Shown here one piece after another: positions 17,201 to 27,337 of a stretch of DNA of 64,000 nucleotides. Both the position numbers and the translations under genes were made by a program. The notes under the pieces were generated by a model, which saw nothing but the letters and a program-made list of their open reading frames with translations, had not been told where the DNA came from and made no database searches. Location: contig NZ_JAGRQC010000006.1 of assembly GCF_018122655.1 (NCBI RefSeq), forward strand, positions 1 through 64,000. The letters are read 5' to 3'. Source of the DNA: Stakelama marina (lineage in GTDB: Bacteria > Pseudomonadota > Alphaproteobacteria > Sphingomonadales > Sphingomonadaceae). Each line of letters opens with the position of its first letter. Position 1 is the first letter of the stretch.

Positions 17201-17965
17201 ATGTTCCCTTTCCTGAAATCGCTGCGAAATCCACAAAGGGCGCAACATGCGCTACCCGAGGGTGAGCGCGTCTATGCGATCGGTGACATCCATGGACGCC
17301 TCGACCTGTTCGGAGAACTGCTTGCGAAGATCGACCGCGACGATGAGGAGCGCGCTCCGGCGAAAACGACGATCATCCTGCTGGGCGACCTGATCAATCG
17401 CGGTCCGAATTCGGCAGGCGTCATCCGCAAGGCGCGCGAACTGTGCGTAGAGCGCGGTATCGGGCGCGTCGTGAAGGGCAATCACGAAGAGATCTTCGTC
17501 AAGGCCGCATCGGGCAGCGGTAAGGCAGCGAGGATGCTGTGGCAGATGGGTGGTGACGCCACGTTGCTGTCTTACGGTTTCAGCCGAGAAGAAGCAGAGA
17601 ACGGCACCTTCCAGGAGCTTGCCGAGCGGATGGCGGAGCGTATTCCGGACGAGGACGTAGCGTTTCTGGGCAAGGCAGAAGACTGGATCACCAAGGGCGA
17701 CTATCTGTTCGTCCACGCCGGCATCCGGCCCGGGGTCCCTGTCGACCAGCAAACCAGTGCAGATTTGCGCTGGATCAGAGAGAAATTCCTCAACGCGAAG
17801 CGTAACGATGACACGATGGTGGTGCATGGTCATACACCGACGCGATCGGTCGACGAACGGCCCGACCGGCTTGGCGTGGATACGGGCGCCTATATGTGGG
17901 GTGTCCTGACTGCGGTGGGTATCGAGGACACCGATCGCTGGTTCCTCGAAGCACGAGAAGGCTAG
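17201..17965 (+). CDS. Metallophosphoesterase, serine/threonine phosphatase-like
   Basis: This 254-residue protein has the complete PPP/calcineurin-like signature. IGDIHGRLDLF supplies Asp and His, LLGDLINRGPNS supplies Asp and Arg, VVKGNHEEI supplies Asn and His, FVHAGIRPG supplies His, and VVHGHTP supplies the last His. These ligands bind two metal ions for phosphoester hydrolysis. Bacterial relatives act as protein phosphatases or as nucleotide phosphatases such as the ApaH/PrpE kin, and the substrate cannot be told here. It sits between ugd and the epimerase, 128 bases after ugd, so a role in controlling polysaccharide synthesis is possible but only contextual. Confidence 0.9.
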   Translation: MFPFLKSLRNPQRAQHALPEGERVYAIGDIHGRLDLFGELLAKIDRDDEERAPAKTTIILLGDLINRGPNSAGVIRKARELCVERGIGRVVKGNHEEIFVKAASGSGKAARMLWQMGGDATLLSYGFSREEAENGTFQELAERMAERIPDEDVAFLGKAEDWITKGDYLFVHAGIRPGVPVDQQTSADLRWIREKFLNAKRNDDTMVVHGHTPTRSVDERPDRLGVDTGAYMWGVLTAVGIEDTDRWFLEAREG

Positions 17966-18272
17966 ATCAACGGTCGCTGGTTGCGAGCTCGCATTGTCTG
18001 GCGATCGACATCATCGAAGACCGGCCTGCGCAGCAATCCGGACTTTGTATGTTGTGCGGATGCAACGAGCCGGTACATGCAACGGATAGGATAGCTGGTT
18101 CAAACCTCAGCCGCGATCTGCTCGATTCAAGACCTGGAGGAAAGATGCCTGGTCCGCGCACCGCCCGAAATACGCAACGCCGACGACCTTCGGGACCGCG
18201 TCCGGAACGAGCAAACTGCATCATCGGACGATCGTCGATCCGGCACGCGCACTCGCAACGGCGTGTCGCGAC
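17966..18272. other. Intergenic stretch, no gene supported
   Basis: These 307 bases lie between the phosphatase and epimerase genes. A 44-codon frame opens at 18145 behind GGAGG, but its product is Arg/Pro-rich and unlike any protein I know. No terminator or repeat was recognised. It may be the 5' leader of the epimerase gene. Confidence 0.5.
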
Positions 18273-19277
18273 ATGACAGTGCTGGTGACGGGCGCCGCCG
18301 GCTTCATCGGCATGAGCGTGATCCGCGAACTTCTCGCACGCGGCGAGCAAGTTGTCGGAATCGACAATCTGAACGATTATTATTCCGTTCAGTTGAAGGA
18401 GGACCGGCTCCAGCATGTCCGGGCCAGCGACAACGGAAACTTCATCTTCGAACGGGTCGACTTTTCGGATGGCGACGCGCTCGAACGCGCGCTGGACGGC
18501 AAGGCATTCAACCGGATCGTCCATCTCGGCGCGCAAGCCGGAGTGCGGTACTCAATCGACAATCCCGCTGCCTATATCCAATCCAACCTGGTGGGGCATG
18601 CCAATCTCCTTGAGGTCGCACGACAGCGAGAGGTCGGGCATATGGTCTATGCGTCCTCCTCTTCGGTGTACGGAGGAAATGCGAAGCTGCCGTTCAGCGT
18701 AGGCGACCGCGTCGATCATCCGATGTCGCTTTATGCCGCCACGAAAAAGGCCGACGAACTGATGAGCGAAACCTACGCCCATCTCTATCGGCTGCCGCTG
18801 ACCGGCCTTCGTTTCTTCACCGTATATGGCCCATGGGGACGCCCCGACATGGCGATGTGGCTGTTTACGGAGGCCATCTTCCAGAACCGCCCGATCAAGG
18901 TTTTCAATCACGGCCATATGCGCCGCGATTTCACCTATATCGACGATATCGTGGCCGGGGTCATAGCGTGCCTCGACCATCCCCCGACGGACGACGGCGA
19001 TTTGAAGCCGGGCGGAAGCGCAGCGCCCCATGCGATCTACAATATCGGCAACAACCGATCCGAGGAATTGGGCCGCATGATCTCGCTGATCGAGACCGCC
19101 TGCGGGCGTGAAGCGATCAAGGAATTCTGCGAGATGCAGCCCGGCGATGTCCCCGCCACCTATGCCGATATCGACGCCATCCAACAAGCGCTTGGATATA
19201 CTCCATCTACCCCGATCGACGTGGGTGTGCCGAGATTCGTCGAATGGTACCGCGATTATCGAGGCATCGCGTCATGA
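18273..19277 (+). CDS. NAD-dependent epimerase, UDP-glucuronate 4-epimerase type
   Basis: This 334-residue extended short-chain dehydrogenase has TGAAGFIGMSVIRELL at the N-terminus, followed by GIDNLNDYYSVQLKEDRL, which is characteristic of bacterial UDP-glucuronate 4-epimerases (CapI/LpsL type). The motifs HLGAQAGVRYSI, SSSSVYGGN, the catalytic YAATKKADE and GLRFFTVYGPWGRPDMA all match that group. It should interconvert UDP-glucuronate and UDP-galacturonate, using the product of ugd. The ribosome-binding site before the ATG is weak. The epimerase fold is certain; the exact sugar is inferred. Confidence 0.92.
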   Translation: MTVLVTGAAGFIGMSVIRELLARGEQVVGIDNLNDYYSVQLKEDRLQHVRASDNGNFIFERVDFSDGDALERALDGKAFNRIVHLGAQAGVRYSIDNPAAYIQSNLVGHANLLEVARQREVGHMVYASSSSVYGGNAKLPFSVGDRVDHPMSLYAATKKADELMSETYAHLYRLPLTGLRFFTVYGPWGRPDMAMWLFTEAIFQNRPIKVFNHGHMRRDFTYIDDIVAGVIACLDHPPTDDGDLKPGGSAAPHAIYNIGNNRSEELGRMISLIETACGREAIKEFCEMQPGDVPATYADIDAIQQALGYTPSTPIDVGVPRFVEWYRDYRGIAS

Positions 19278-19388
19278 TTGAAATACTCGATCATGTTTGT
19301 GTGCGCGAATAGCTGACAGCTAAGTCATCGCCCCCTAAAGCGAATATACGCTGGCCGCACACGTCTCTCCTCGCTATCTGACGGACCC

Positions 19389-20285
19389 ATGAACCTAACC
19401 CATCTTGAACGGCTCGAAGCCGAAAGCATCCATATCCTGCGCGAGGTCGTCGCTGAGGCCGAAAAGCCGGTGATGCTCTATTCGGTCGGCAAGGATTCGG
19501 CGGTGATGCTGCATCTGGCGAAGAAGGCCTTTTATCCCTCGCCCCCGCCCTTTCCGCTGCTGCATGTCGACACGACATGGAAATTCCGTGCGATGTACGA
19601 ATTGCGCGACCGCGCGGCAAAGGACGCAGGGATGGACCTGCTCGTCCACCAGAACCCGGAGGCGAAGGCGCAAGGGATCAATCCCTTCGACCATGGCAGC
19701 CGGCACACCGACATGTGGAAGACCGAGGGGTTGAAGCAGGCGCTTGAAAAATACGGCTTCGACGCAGCATTTGGCGGTGCGCGGCGCGACGAGGAAAAGA
19801 GCCGTGCCAAGGAGCGCATTTTCAGCTTTCGGTCGGCCAGTCATCGCTGGGACCCCAAGGCGCAGCGCCCCGAGCTGTGGCACCTGTACAATGCGCGCAA
19901 GAACAAGGGCGAAAGCATTCGCGTGTTCCCGCTGTCGAACTGGACCGAGCTCGACATCTGGCAATATATCCAGCTCGAACAGATCGAGATCGTACCGCTT
20001 TATTTCGCGGCTCCTCGCCCGACCGTGGAGCGCGACGGCCTGATCCTGATGGTCGATGACGAACGGTTCCGCCTGAACGACGGCGAGGAGCCGGTCACGC
20101 GATCTGTCCGGTTCCGCACGCTGGGATGCTATCCGCTGACAGGCGCGGTCGAGAGTAGCGCGGCGACCCTGTCCGAGGTCATCCAGGAAATGCTGTTGAC
20201 GACCACGTCCGAGCGGCAGGGGCGCGCCATCGACCACGATCAGGCGGCCAGCATGGAGAAGAAGAAGCAGGAGGGCTATTTCTGA
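19389..20285 (+). CDS. cysD: Sulfate adenylyltransferase subunit 2
   Basis: This 298-residue PAPS-reductase-like protein is the catalytic subunit of ATP sulfurylase, forming APS from sulfate and ATP. The PP-loop is [34 protein letters not shown] and [12 protein letters not shown] are diagnostic for CysD, as is the C-terminus ending KKKQEGYF. Its stop overlaps the cysNC start by one base, so the two subunits are translationally coupled, as expected for a heterodimer. Confidence 0.97.
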   Translation: MNLTHLERLEAESIHILREVVAEAEKPVMLYSVGKDSAVMLHLAKKAFYPSPPPFPLLHVDTTWKFRAMYELRDRAAKDAGMDLLVHQNPEAKAQGINPFDHGSRHTDMWKTEGLKQALEKYGFDAAFGGARRDEEKSRAKERIFSFRSASHRWDPKAQRPELWHLYNARKNKGESIRVFPLSNWTELDIWQYIQLEQIEIVPLYFAAPRPTVERDGLILMVDDERFRLNDGEEPVTRSVRFRTLGCYPLTGAVESSAATLSEVIQEMLLTTTSERQGRAIDHDQAASMEKKKQEGYF

Positions 20286-22210
20286 TGACCGCCCAAGAGC
20301 CCGCCTACAAGGTCGACGCGCTGATTGCCGAAGATATCGATACCTATCTTGCGCTGCACCAGCGCAAGTCGATGCTTCGTTTCATCACCTGCGGCTCGGT
20401 CGACGACGGCAAATCGACGCTGATCGGCCGGTTGCTGTACGATTCGAAGATGATCTTCGAGGACCAGCTTGCCGCACTCGAATCGGATTCGAAACGCGCC
20501 GGCACACAAGGTCAGGACATCGATTTCGCACTGCTGGTCGACGGCCTCGCCGCCGAGCGCGAACAGGGCATCACCATCGATGTCGCGTACCGGTTTTTCG
20601 CCACCGAGAAGCGCAAGTTCATCGTCGCCGACACGCCGGGACATGAACAATATACGCGCAACATGGTGACCGGCGCCTCGACCGCCGACCTTGCCGTCAT
20701 CCTGATCGACGCGCGCAAGGGCGTGCTGACGCAGACGCGGCGGCACAGCTATCTCGCGCATCTGGTCGGCATCCGGAACATCGTTCTTGCCGTGAACAAG
20801 ATGGACCTGGTCGAGTATGACCGCGACACGTTCGATGCGATCGTCGCCGATTATCGCGAATTCGCGACCAGCATCGGCATCGACGACTTTACGGCCATTC
20901 CGCTTTCGGGCCTGCGCGGCGACAACATCGCCAGCGTGTCGGACGCGATGCCATGGTATGACGGCCCCGCGCTGATCGACCATCTCGAGACGGTCGATAT
21001 CGACCTGACATCGGAACAGGACAAGCCGTTCCGCATGGCGGTGCAATGGGTGAACCGGCCCAATCTCGACTTCCGGGGTTTTTCGGGAACGATCGCGTCC
21101 GGATCGGTCCGGCCGGGCGACGCCATACGGGTACTTCCGTCCGGGCGCACCAGCGCGATATCGCGGATCGTGACCATGGACGGCGACCTCGATCATGCGG
21201 TTGCAGGACAATCGGTGACGCTGGTGCTTGCCGACGAGGTCGATTGCTCGCGCGGCGACGCGATTGCCGCAGCCGACGCGCCACCGCAGGTTGCCGACCA
21301 GTTCGAGGCGACGCTCGTCTGGATGGCCGAGCAGGAATTGCAGCCGGGTCGCGCCTATTGGTTGAAGCTCGGCACGCAGACCGTCAGCGCAACGGTGCAA
21401 CCGCCCAAATACGCCACCGACGTCAACACCATGGCCGAACTGTCGGTCAAGACGCTGGGACTGAACGATATCGGCGTGGCGGAGGTCTATACCGACCGCG
21501 GGATCGTGTTCGAACCCTATGCCGACAATGCCGAACTCGGCGGTTTCATCCTGATCGACAAGGCGACCAACGCCACGGTCGGGGCAGGCCTGCTGAACTT
21601 TGCGCTCCGGCGCAGCCAGAATATCCACTGGCAGTCGGTCGAAATCGGGCGCGAGGCACATGCCGCGCAAAAGAACCAGCGGCCACGCCTGTTGTGGTTC
21701 ACCGGCCTGTCCGGATCGGGCAAGTCGACGATCGCCAACATGGTGGAGAAGCGGTTGCACGCGCTCGGCAAGCACAGCTTCCTGCTCGACGGCGACAATG
21801 TGCGGCATGGGCTGAACCGCGATCTGGGCTTTACCGAAACCGACCGGATCGAGAATATCCGCCGCGTCGGCGAGGTTGCGAAGCTGATGACCGACGCCGG
21901 ACTGATCGTCCTGACCGCTTTCATCTCCCCGTTCCGCGCCGAGCGCGAAATGGTGCGCAAAATGCTCCCCGAAGGCGAGTTCGTCGAAATTTTCGTCGAT
22001 ACGCCGCTCGAGGTGGCAGAGCAGCGCGATGTGAAGGGACTCTACAAAAAGGCGCGTGCCGGCGAATTGCAGAACTTCACCGGCATCGACAGCCCCTATG
22101 AGCCGCCGGAAGCGCCCGACATCCGCATCGATACGACAAAAATCGAGCCGGATGAGGCAGCCGAACGCATCGTGGATCACATTCTTGGCATGGCGGGTAC
22201 CAGCAAATGA
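20285..22210 (+). CDS. cysNC: Bifunctional sulfate adenylyltransferase subunit 1 / adenylylsulfate kinase
   Basis: This 641-residue fusion has two parts. Residues 1 to about 445 are the CysN GTPase, with [23 protein letters not shown] (split here as the G1 loop GSVDDGKST), [12 protein letters not shown] (G3) and NKMD (G4), which drives the CysD reaction by GTP hydrolysis. From about 460 the APS kinase domain follows, with Walker [33 protein letters not shown] and [12 protein letters not shown] made by CysDN is thus phosphorylated to PAPS in the same complex. The fusion is common in proteobacteria. The 3' end overlaps cysQ by four bases. Confidence 0.97.
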   Translation: MTAQEPAYKVDALIAEDIDTYLALHQRKSMLRFITCGSVDDGKSTLIGRLLYDSKMIFEDQLAALESDSKRAGTQGQDIDFALLVDGLAAEREQGITIDVAYRFFATEKRKFIVADTPGHEQYTRNMVTGASTADLAVILIDARKGVLTQTRRHSYLAHLVGIRNIVLAVNKMDLVEYDRDTFDAIVADYREFATSIGIDDFTAIPLSGLRGDNIASVSDAMPWYDGPALIDHLETVDIDLTSEQDKPFRMAVQWVNRPNLDFRGFSGTIASGSVRPGDAIRVLPSGRTSAISRIVTMDGDLDHAVAGQSVTLVLADEVDCSRGDAIAAADAPPQVADQFEATLVWMAEQELQPGRAYWLKLGTQTVSATVQPPKYATDVNTMAELSVKTLGLNDIGVAEVYTDRGIVFEPYADNAELGGFILIDKATNATVGAGLLNFALRRSQNIHWQSVEIGREAHAAQKNQRPRLLWFTGLSGSGKSTIANMVEKRLHALGKHSFLLDGDNVRHGLNRDLGFTETDRIENIRRVGEVAKLMTDAGLIVLTAFISPFRAEREMVRKMLPEGEFVEIFVDTPLEVAEQRDVKGLYKKARAGELQNFTGIDSPYEPPEAPDIRIDTTKIEPDEAAERIVDHILGMAGTSK

Positions 22211-22938
22211 CCGATGTTGAGCTGGCAAACGCCATAGCCCGTGAAGCAGGCGAACTGCTCTGCAGCATTCGCTCCGAAGGCAAACAGCAGGGCAAGGAAC
22301 TGGGCAGGCGCGGAGACCAAGAAGCCAATACGCTCATCCTCGACCGTCTGAAAGAAGCACGTCCCGACGATTTCGTCCTTTCCGAAGAGGCCAAGGACGA
22401 TCTTTCGCGCTGCGCGGCCAAGCGTGTGTGGATTGTCGATCCTCTCGACGGCACGCGCGAATATTCGGAAGGTCGTGAGGATTGGGCCGTGCATATCGGC
22501 CTCGCGATCGACGGCGTTCCTGTAATCGGCGCAGTTGCATTGCCGGCATTGGACCTGGTTCTCGATACGTCGCTGTCGGCGCCGCTTTCTGACGGAGCCG
22601 GATCGCCGCGCATCGTGGTGAGCCGAACCCGTCCGCCGCGTGAGGCGGAAGCGGTGGCCGAAGCACTACGTGGCACCATGGTGCCCATGGGCTCGGCTGG
22701 CGCCAAAGCGATGGCGGTCGTGCGCGGGGAAGCCGATATCTACATCCATTCAGGCGGTCAGTATGAATGGGATAGCTGCGCTCCGGTCGCGGTGGCCAAG
22801 GCAGCAGGCCTGCACGCATCGCGCATCGACGGGGCACCGCTGATATATAATTGCGAAGACGTTTCGTTGCCCGATCTGCTTATATGCCGTCCCGAGCATG
22901 CCGAAGCGGTTCTGGCGGTAACCCGGTCCGCCGACTGA
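22207..22938 (+). CDS. cysQ: 3'(2'),5'-bisphosphate nucleotidase
   Basis: This 243-residue inositol-monophosphatase-fold enzyme removes the 3'-phosphate of PAP (and PAPS), the by-product of sulfate assimilation. Metal-binding motifs are LSEEAKDD and [19 protein letters not shown], and the C-terminal [20 protein letters not shown] is typical. The ATGA overlap with cysNC and the sulfate-activation context favour CysQ over a general inositol phosphatase. It is somewhat short at the N-terminus compared with E. coli CysQ but otherwise complete. Confidence 0.93.
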   Translation: MTDVELANAIAREAGELLCSIRSEGKQQGKELGRRGDQEANTLILDRLKEARPDDFVLSEEAKDDLSRCAAKRVWIVDPLDGTREYSEGREDWAVHIGLAIDGVPVIGAVALPALDLVLDTSLSAPLSDGAGSPRIVVSRTRPPREAEAVAEALRGTMVPMGSAGAKAMAVVRGEADIYIHSGGQYEWDSCAPVAVAKAAGLHASRIDGAPLIYNCEDVSLPDLLICRPEHAEAVLAVTRSAD

Positions 22939-23008
22939 GCGGGCGCGACCGCGAGAATGACGATTGTAATCCGATAACCGCGGTTGAACCCGCCCTGCTG
23001 CAGGCCCC

Positions 23009-23377
23009 ATGCGACACCATCATCTTCTTAACCACGCAGAGACAGGCATCCCGGCCCACTACCACGCGTTCATCGAGTGGATCAGCCAGGAAACCGGCAT
23101 GTCGGACAGCCTGCTGCACGTGCATACGGGCATGTTGGTGCTGGTGGTTGCGCGGTTGCTCACGCGGCGATCGCTCGGCACCTTCGTCCCGTTAATGTGG
23201 GTGACGATTGCAGAGATGGGCAACGAGGTCATGGACAGGCTTTGGTTCGGCAACTGGAACTGGCCGGACACATCGAGTGACATCGCCAACACCCTGTTCT
23301 GGCCCGCGTTGATCAGCATCGCGGTTCGTCTGCGCCCGATGATCGACGGACGGGTACGTCGCCGGCGCGGGGGCTAG
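23009..23377 (+). CDS. Small conserved-looking membrane protein, unknown function
   Basis: This 122-residue protein has a His-rich N-terminus (MRHHHLLNHAET). It has two or three hydrophobic segments: about residues 38-52, LLHVHTGMLVLVVARLL; about 58-70; and about 92-106, ANTLFWPALISIAVRL. Charged and aromatic positions are spaced as in a short polytopic protein (NEVMDRLWFGNWNWPDTSSD). The pattern is reminiscent of sphingomonad hypothetical proteins of VanZ-like layout, but I cannot assign a family. It follows cysQ by 70 bases on the same strand and might be co-transcribed. Confidence 0.7.
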   Translation: MRHHHLLNHAETGIPAHYHAFIEWISQETGMSDSLLHVHTGMLVLVVARLLTRRSLGTFVPLMWVTIAEMGNEVMDRLWFGNWNWPDTSSDIANTLFWPALISIAVRLRPMIDGRVRRRRGG

Positions 23378-23428
23378 CGCAATCGGCGTCCCATCGGCAC
23401 AAGGCACGCAAAGATTTTGGAGAGCCGA

Positions 23429-24307
23429 ATGCCCGTGACGCCGATGACCGCCCGTTCGCTGCTGTTCGCCCCGGGAGATTCGCCGCGCAAGCTGGAAAAG
23501 GCCGGGGCGAGCGGTGCCGATCTGATCCTGTGCGACCTCGAAGATTCGGTGTCGCCCGCCAACAAGCAGGCGGCGCGCGAAACGGTTGCCGCGCACCTTC
23601 GCAGCGCCGAGCGCGCGCAGCCGCAATGGGTGCGGATCAATCCGCTCGACACCGAATACGCGCTAGGCGATCTCGCCGCGATCGTCCCTGCCCGACCTGA
23701 GGGCATCATGCTGCCCAAGGCGACGCGGACCGAGGTTGACCGGCTGCATCATTATCTGACCGCGCTCGAAGCTTCGGCCGGGCTTCCCCTCGGCGAAATC
23801 GGCGTCATCGTCGTCGCGACCGAGACCGCGCAGGCCGTTTTCGGGCTTGGCGATTATGCGGATGCGCCGCGCCTCGCCGCGCTCACCTGGGGCGCGGAGG
23901 ACAGCGCGACCGCGCTGGGCGCGACCGACAACCGCGACGAGAGCGGCGAATATGATTTCCCGTATCAGCTGTTCCGCTCGCTCTGCCTCGCCGGGGCAGC
24001 CGCTGCCGGCGTGACGCCGATCGAGACGATTCACGGCGATTTTCGTGATCTCGACGGGCTGAAATCGGTCGCAGCCAAGGCGCGACGCGCGGGCTTTCGC
24101 GGGATGATGGCGATCCACCCGGCGCAGGTCGCGGTCATCAACGACGCCTTCTCGCCCTCTCCCGCCGAAATCGAGCGCGCGCAGCGTATCGTTGCCGCTT
24201 TCGAGGACAATCCGGGTGCGGGCACGATCGGCCTTGATGGCGAAATGCTCGACATGCCGCACCTGAAGCGCGCCCGCGCGGTGCTCGGGATGCGCCGAAT
24301 CGGGTAA
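23429..24307 (+). CDS. HpcH/HpaI aldolase / citrate lyase-like CoA-ester lyase
   Basis: This 292-residue CitE-like TIM-barrel protein starts at the ATG at 23429, five bases after GGAGAG; the frame extends upstream only to a TTG. Motifs are RSLLFAPGDSPRKLEKA, DLILCDLEDSV (metal-binding Asp/Glu), WVRINPLDT, IMLPKATR, VATETAQAVFGL and the C-terminal GFRGMMAIHPAQVAVIN. Family members cleave or hydrolyse malyl-, methylmalyl- or citramalyl-CoA, and some are thioesterases; the substrate cannot be chosen here. Confidence 0.9.
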   Translation: MPVTPMTARSLLFAPGDSPRKLEKAGASGADLILCDLEDSVSPANKQAARETVAAHLRSAERAQPQWVRINPLDTEYALGDLAAIVPARPEGIMLPKATRTEVDRLHHYLTALEASAGLPLGEIGVIVVATETAQAVFGLGDYADAPRLAALTWGAEDSATALGATDNRDESGEYDFPYQLFRSLCLAGAAAAGVTPIETIHGDFRDLDGLKSVAAKARRAGFRGMMAIHPAQVAVINDAFSPSPAEIERAQRIVAAFEDNPGAGTIGLDGEMLDMPHLKRARAVLGMRRIG

Positions 24308-24366
24308 TTCAACCCTTTCAAAAGGGACGTTATTCTGCAAACCTCCGGTCTCGGGGGGAGACGAAT

Positions 24367-25908
24367 ATGCGGAAATGGCTGACGGGATCGCTGGTCGCGG
24401 CAATGTGCACTGCTGCCGCGGCAGCACCGGCCGCGGCGCATTGGCGCAAGGCAACCAGCGATCACTTCATCATCTATGCCGACAGCTCGGAAAGCTGGCT
24501 TCGTCGCTTCGCGACGAAACTCGAACAGTTCGATTCGGGGTTCCGCTTCCTGCGCCAGATGAAGCCGTTGCCGGGCGAAAAGTCGAACCGCATGACCGTG
24601 TACGTGCTGACGAACAGCGACCGCGTGGCACAGCTGTGCGGCGATTGCGGCAATGTCGCGGGCTTTTATCAACCGCGTGTCGGCGGGTCGGTCGCCTTCA
24701 CCTTCAAACGGCAAGCTGGAGAGAATGGAATCAGCCCGCAGGTCGTGCTGTTCCACGAATATTCGCACCATATGCTGCTCGAAAACTATTCGGTCGCCTA
24801 TCCGAAATGGTTCAGCGAAGGCTTCGCCGAATTCTATTCGACGGCGACGTTCGATTCCGACGGCGCGATGAACCTCGGAAAGCCGGCCAATCACCGCGCA
24901 TACGCCCTGTTCCGCCTCAGCCCGATCCCGCTGCGGACGCTGCTTGCGCCAGGCAGCGAGGAAATGGACGATAGCGAAACCGAAAGCTTTTATGGACGGT
25001 CCTGGCTGCTGACGCACATGCTGACCTTCGACGATAAGCGTTCGGGCCAGTTGCATGAATATCTGACGCTGGTGTCTTCGGGAACGCCGAGCCTGGAAGC
25101 GGCGAAAAAGGCGTTCGGCGATCTCGACAAGCTGGAAAAGGAGCTCGATCGCTATCTGAGCCACAACCGCATGAGCTATTTCAAGATTGCCGGCGACAAG
25201 CTGCACGTCGGCCCGATCAAGATCGTCGAGACAAGCGAGGGACAGGACGAGATGATGCGGCTGCGCATCCGATCGGACCGCGGCGTCAATCGCAAGCAGG
25301 CGCGCGACATCGTTGAGGACGCTCGGGCAAAGGCGGCCGACTTCCCGAACGACCCGGCGGTTCAGACCGAGCTTGCCGAGATGGAATATGACGCCGGCAA
25401 CGACGATGCGGCCGAAGCCGCGGCCGACCGGGCCATCGCCGCCGATCCAGCCCGTCGCGATGCCCTGCTCTACAAGGCACGCGTCGAAATGCGCCGTGCA
25501 TTGGCCGCCGACGACCATCGTCCCGAAACGTGGGAAAAGGCACGCAGCTGGATCGTCAAGGCGAACCGGCTCGACCCCAATGCCGCCGAGCCGCTGCTCT
25601 ATTACTACCGAAGCTTCGTCGACGCCGGAGAAACGCCGAGCAAGATGGCGAGGATCGGGCTTGAACGCGCCTTTACCCTCTCACCGCAGGATCCGGGGCT
25701 GCGCATGCTGTTTATCCGCCAATTGCTGGAGGATGCGGACGTGAAGCTCGCGCGCAAGCTGTCGATGGCGCTCGCCTATTCGCCGCATGGCGGCAACAAG
25801 ATGGCAAAGGCCATCATCGAAGCTATCGACGCTGGCCTCCCCGGACCGAAGATCGTCCAGACGCTGGACGCCGCATCGGCAACACAACAGACCGCATCGA
25901 AGGACTGA
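24367..25908 (+). CDS. Exported TPR protein with zincin-type HExxH motif (DUF1570-like)
   Basis: This 513-residue protein has an AAAAPAAAH signal peptide (to about residue 27). The N-terminal half resembles DUF1570/peptidase-MA-like domains: VVLFHEYSHHMLL carries HEYSH (about residue 134), followed by YPKWFSEGFAEFYST, whose Glu could be the third zinc ligand. That makes a gluzincin peptidase plausible. The C-terminal half is a run of TPR-like helices from about 315. It probably acts in the periplasm on cell-surface protein or peptidoglycan-associated targets, but no substrate is known. The start follows GGGGGAGACG. It converges with the amylase gene 22 bases away. Confidence 0.85.
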   Translation: MRKWLTGSLVAAMCTAAAAAPAAAHWRKATSDHFIIYADSSESWLRRFATKLEQFDSGFRFLRQMKPLPGEKSNRMTVYVLTNSDRVAQLCGDCGNVAGFYQPRVGGSVAFTFKRQAGENGISPQVVLFHEYSHHMLLENYSVAYPKWFSEGFAEFYSTATFDSDGAMNLGKPANHRAYALFRLSPIPLRTLLAPGSEEMDDSETESFYGRSWLLTHMLTFDDKRSGQLHEYLTLVSSGTPSLEAAKKAFGDLDKLEKELDRYLSHNRMSYFKIAGDKLHVGPIKIVETSEGQDEMMRLRIRSDRGVNRKQARDIVEDARAKAADFPNDPAVQTELAEMEYDAGNDDAAEAAADRAIAADPARRDALLYKARVEMRRALAADDHRPETWEKARSWIVKANRLDPNAAEPLLYYYRSFVDAGETPSKMARIGLERAFTLSPQDPGLRMLFIRQLLEDADVKLARKLSMALAYSPHGGNKMAKAIIEAIDAGLPGPKIVQTLDAASATQQTASKD

Positions 25909-25930
25909 CCGGGGCGGCGCACCATCCGGT

Positions 25931-27337
25931 TCAGTCGCTGGCGAACAGACGATAGCCCCAGGCCGGAAGCTGCATCGTGCTGCCGGCGGCAAATGTCGCC
26001 TGCGCATCGCTGCGGAATTCGCGGTACTGGCCCGCCTGCAAGGTGGTCGGGAAGGTCACGGTCACCGGCTCGGCCGAAAAGTTGAATGCGCCGAAGACCT
26101 TGTCGCTGCCTTCCTGCCGCACCCAGCTGAACACCTGTTTGGGCTTGTCGTTATCCACCTTCACCATCCGCGCGCCCCATTTGCCGTTGTGAAGCGCCTT
26201 GTTGGCATCGCGAAAGGCGATCAGGTCGTGAAACAGCGTATCGAGCTTGCAATCGGGATGCGCCTGCCACGCGATCGGGTCTTTGTCGAAGAATTCCAGC
26301 CGCTTGTCGTTGCATGCCTCCTGACCATTATAGATCATCGGAATGCCCTCACCGGTAAAGCTGAGCGCGATTACGGCGGGTAGCGCATCGCCGAAATTCT
26401 CATACTGCGTGCCTTCCCACGCATTGCTGTCGTGGTTGGCGACGTAATCGAGCCGCATCGCCGTTTTTGGCCATGCGCTCTCATTCTCGCTGTAATAGCC
26501 GTAGAGCGCGGTCGCATCGACCTGGCCCTGCGCGACCTTTTTCATCGTATCGTGCCATTCCCAGGCATAGGTCGCGTCGAAGGCCTTGCGCGTGAATTCG
26601 GGATATTTCCATTCGGCGAGCATGAAGACCGGCTTGATCGCCTCCAAATCGGCACGCACGCCTTCCCAAAAATCGAGCGGGACATAGCCGGCGACATCGG
26701 CACGGTAGCCGTCGATGCCGAAATCCTTCACCCAATATACCATCGCTTCGGTCATCGCTTTGCGCAGACCCGGCTTCGAATAATCGAGGTCGATGATGTC
26801 GGTCCAGTCGAGCCACGGCGTCGGCGTGAAATCGCCCTTCCAGTCATGTACGTACCAGTCGGGATGCTGCTTCACCCAGACATTGTCCCAGGCGGTATGG
26901 TTCGCCACCCAGTCGAGAATGACGTGCATGCCCAGCCGGTGCGCCTCATCGACAAAGGCCTTCAGGTCGGCCTTGGTGCCGAATTCGGGGTTCACCGCGC
27001 GATAGTCCTTTGCCGAATAGGGCGAACCGAGCTCGCCCTTGCGGTTCTTCTCGCCGATCGGATGGATGGGCATCAGCCAGATGATATCGACGCCGAGCTT
27101 TTTCAGCCGGGGCAGTTGCTTCTGCGCCGCCCTGAACGTGCCCTCCGGCGTGAATTGCCGGGTGTTGATCTGGTAGAGGACACCGGTTTCGCTCCACGGC
27201 GCATTATGGATCGTCGAATAGGGCTTGGGCTGATAATCGGCGAGTGTGCGCTGATCGAGCGGCTTGCGCGCGGTCTGCGCGGCGGCAGGCGGTGTCGCGA
27301 GGATGCTCGCTGCGAGCGCAAGGGCCAGGGTCTTCAT
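25931..27337 (-). CDS. Exported alpha-amylase family (GH13) enzyme
   Basis: This 468-residue protein begins MKTLALALAASILATPPAAAQ, a cleavable signal peptide. GH13 motifs follow in order: MHVILDWVANHTAWDN, GIDGYRADVAGYVP (nucleophile Asp), FMLAEWKYPEF (acid Glu) and DYVANHDSNAWEG (third Asp). The C-terminal beta domain is short (to WGYRLFASD). It should cut alpha-1,4-glucans in the periplasm or outside the cell. Its ATG overlaps the stop of the upstream MFS gene (ATGA), tying glucan cutting to sugar uptake. Confidence 0.94.
   Translation of the reverse strand: MKTLALALAASILATPPAAAQTARKPLDQRTLADYQPKPYSTIHNAPWSETGVLYQINTRQFTPEGTFRAAQKQLPRLKKLGVDIIWLMPIHPIGEKNRKGELGSPYSAKDYRAVNPEFGTKADLKAFVDEAHRLGMHVILDWVANHTAWDNVWVKQHPDWYVHDWKGDFTPTPWLDWTDIIDLDYSKPGLRKAMTEAMVYWVKDFGIDGYRADVAGYVPLDFWEGVRADLEAIKPVFMLAEWKYPEFTRKAFDATYAWEWHDTMKKVAQGQVDATALYGYYSENESAWPKTAMRLDYVANHDSNAWEGTQYENFGDALPAVIALSFTGEGIPMIYNGQEACNDKRLEFFDKDPIAWQAHPDCKLDTLFHDLIAFRDANKALHNGKWGARMVKVDNDKPKQVFSWVRQEGSDKVFGAFNFSAEPVTVTFPTTLQAGQYREFRSDAQATFAAGSTMQLPAWGYRLFASD

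Noticed and set aside
18145..18276. 44-codon ORF behind GGAGG before the epimerase gene
   Set aside because: The product is Arg/Pro-rich with no domain, and the good ribosome-binding site alone is not enough. It is noted in the intergenic entry instead.
20276..22228. 650-codon open frame antisense to cysNC
   Set aside because: Long antisense frames are common in GC-rich genes; the sense product is a complete known enzyme and the antisense product has no recognisable domain.
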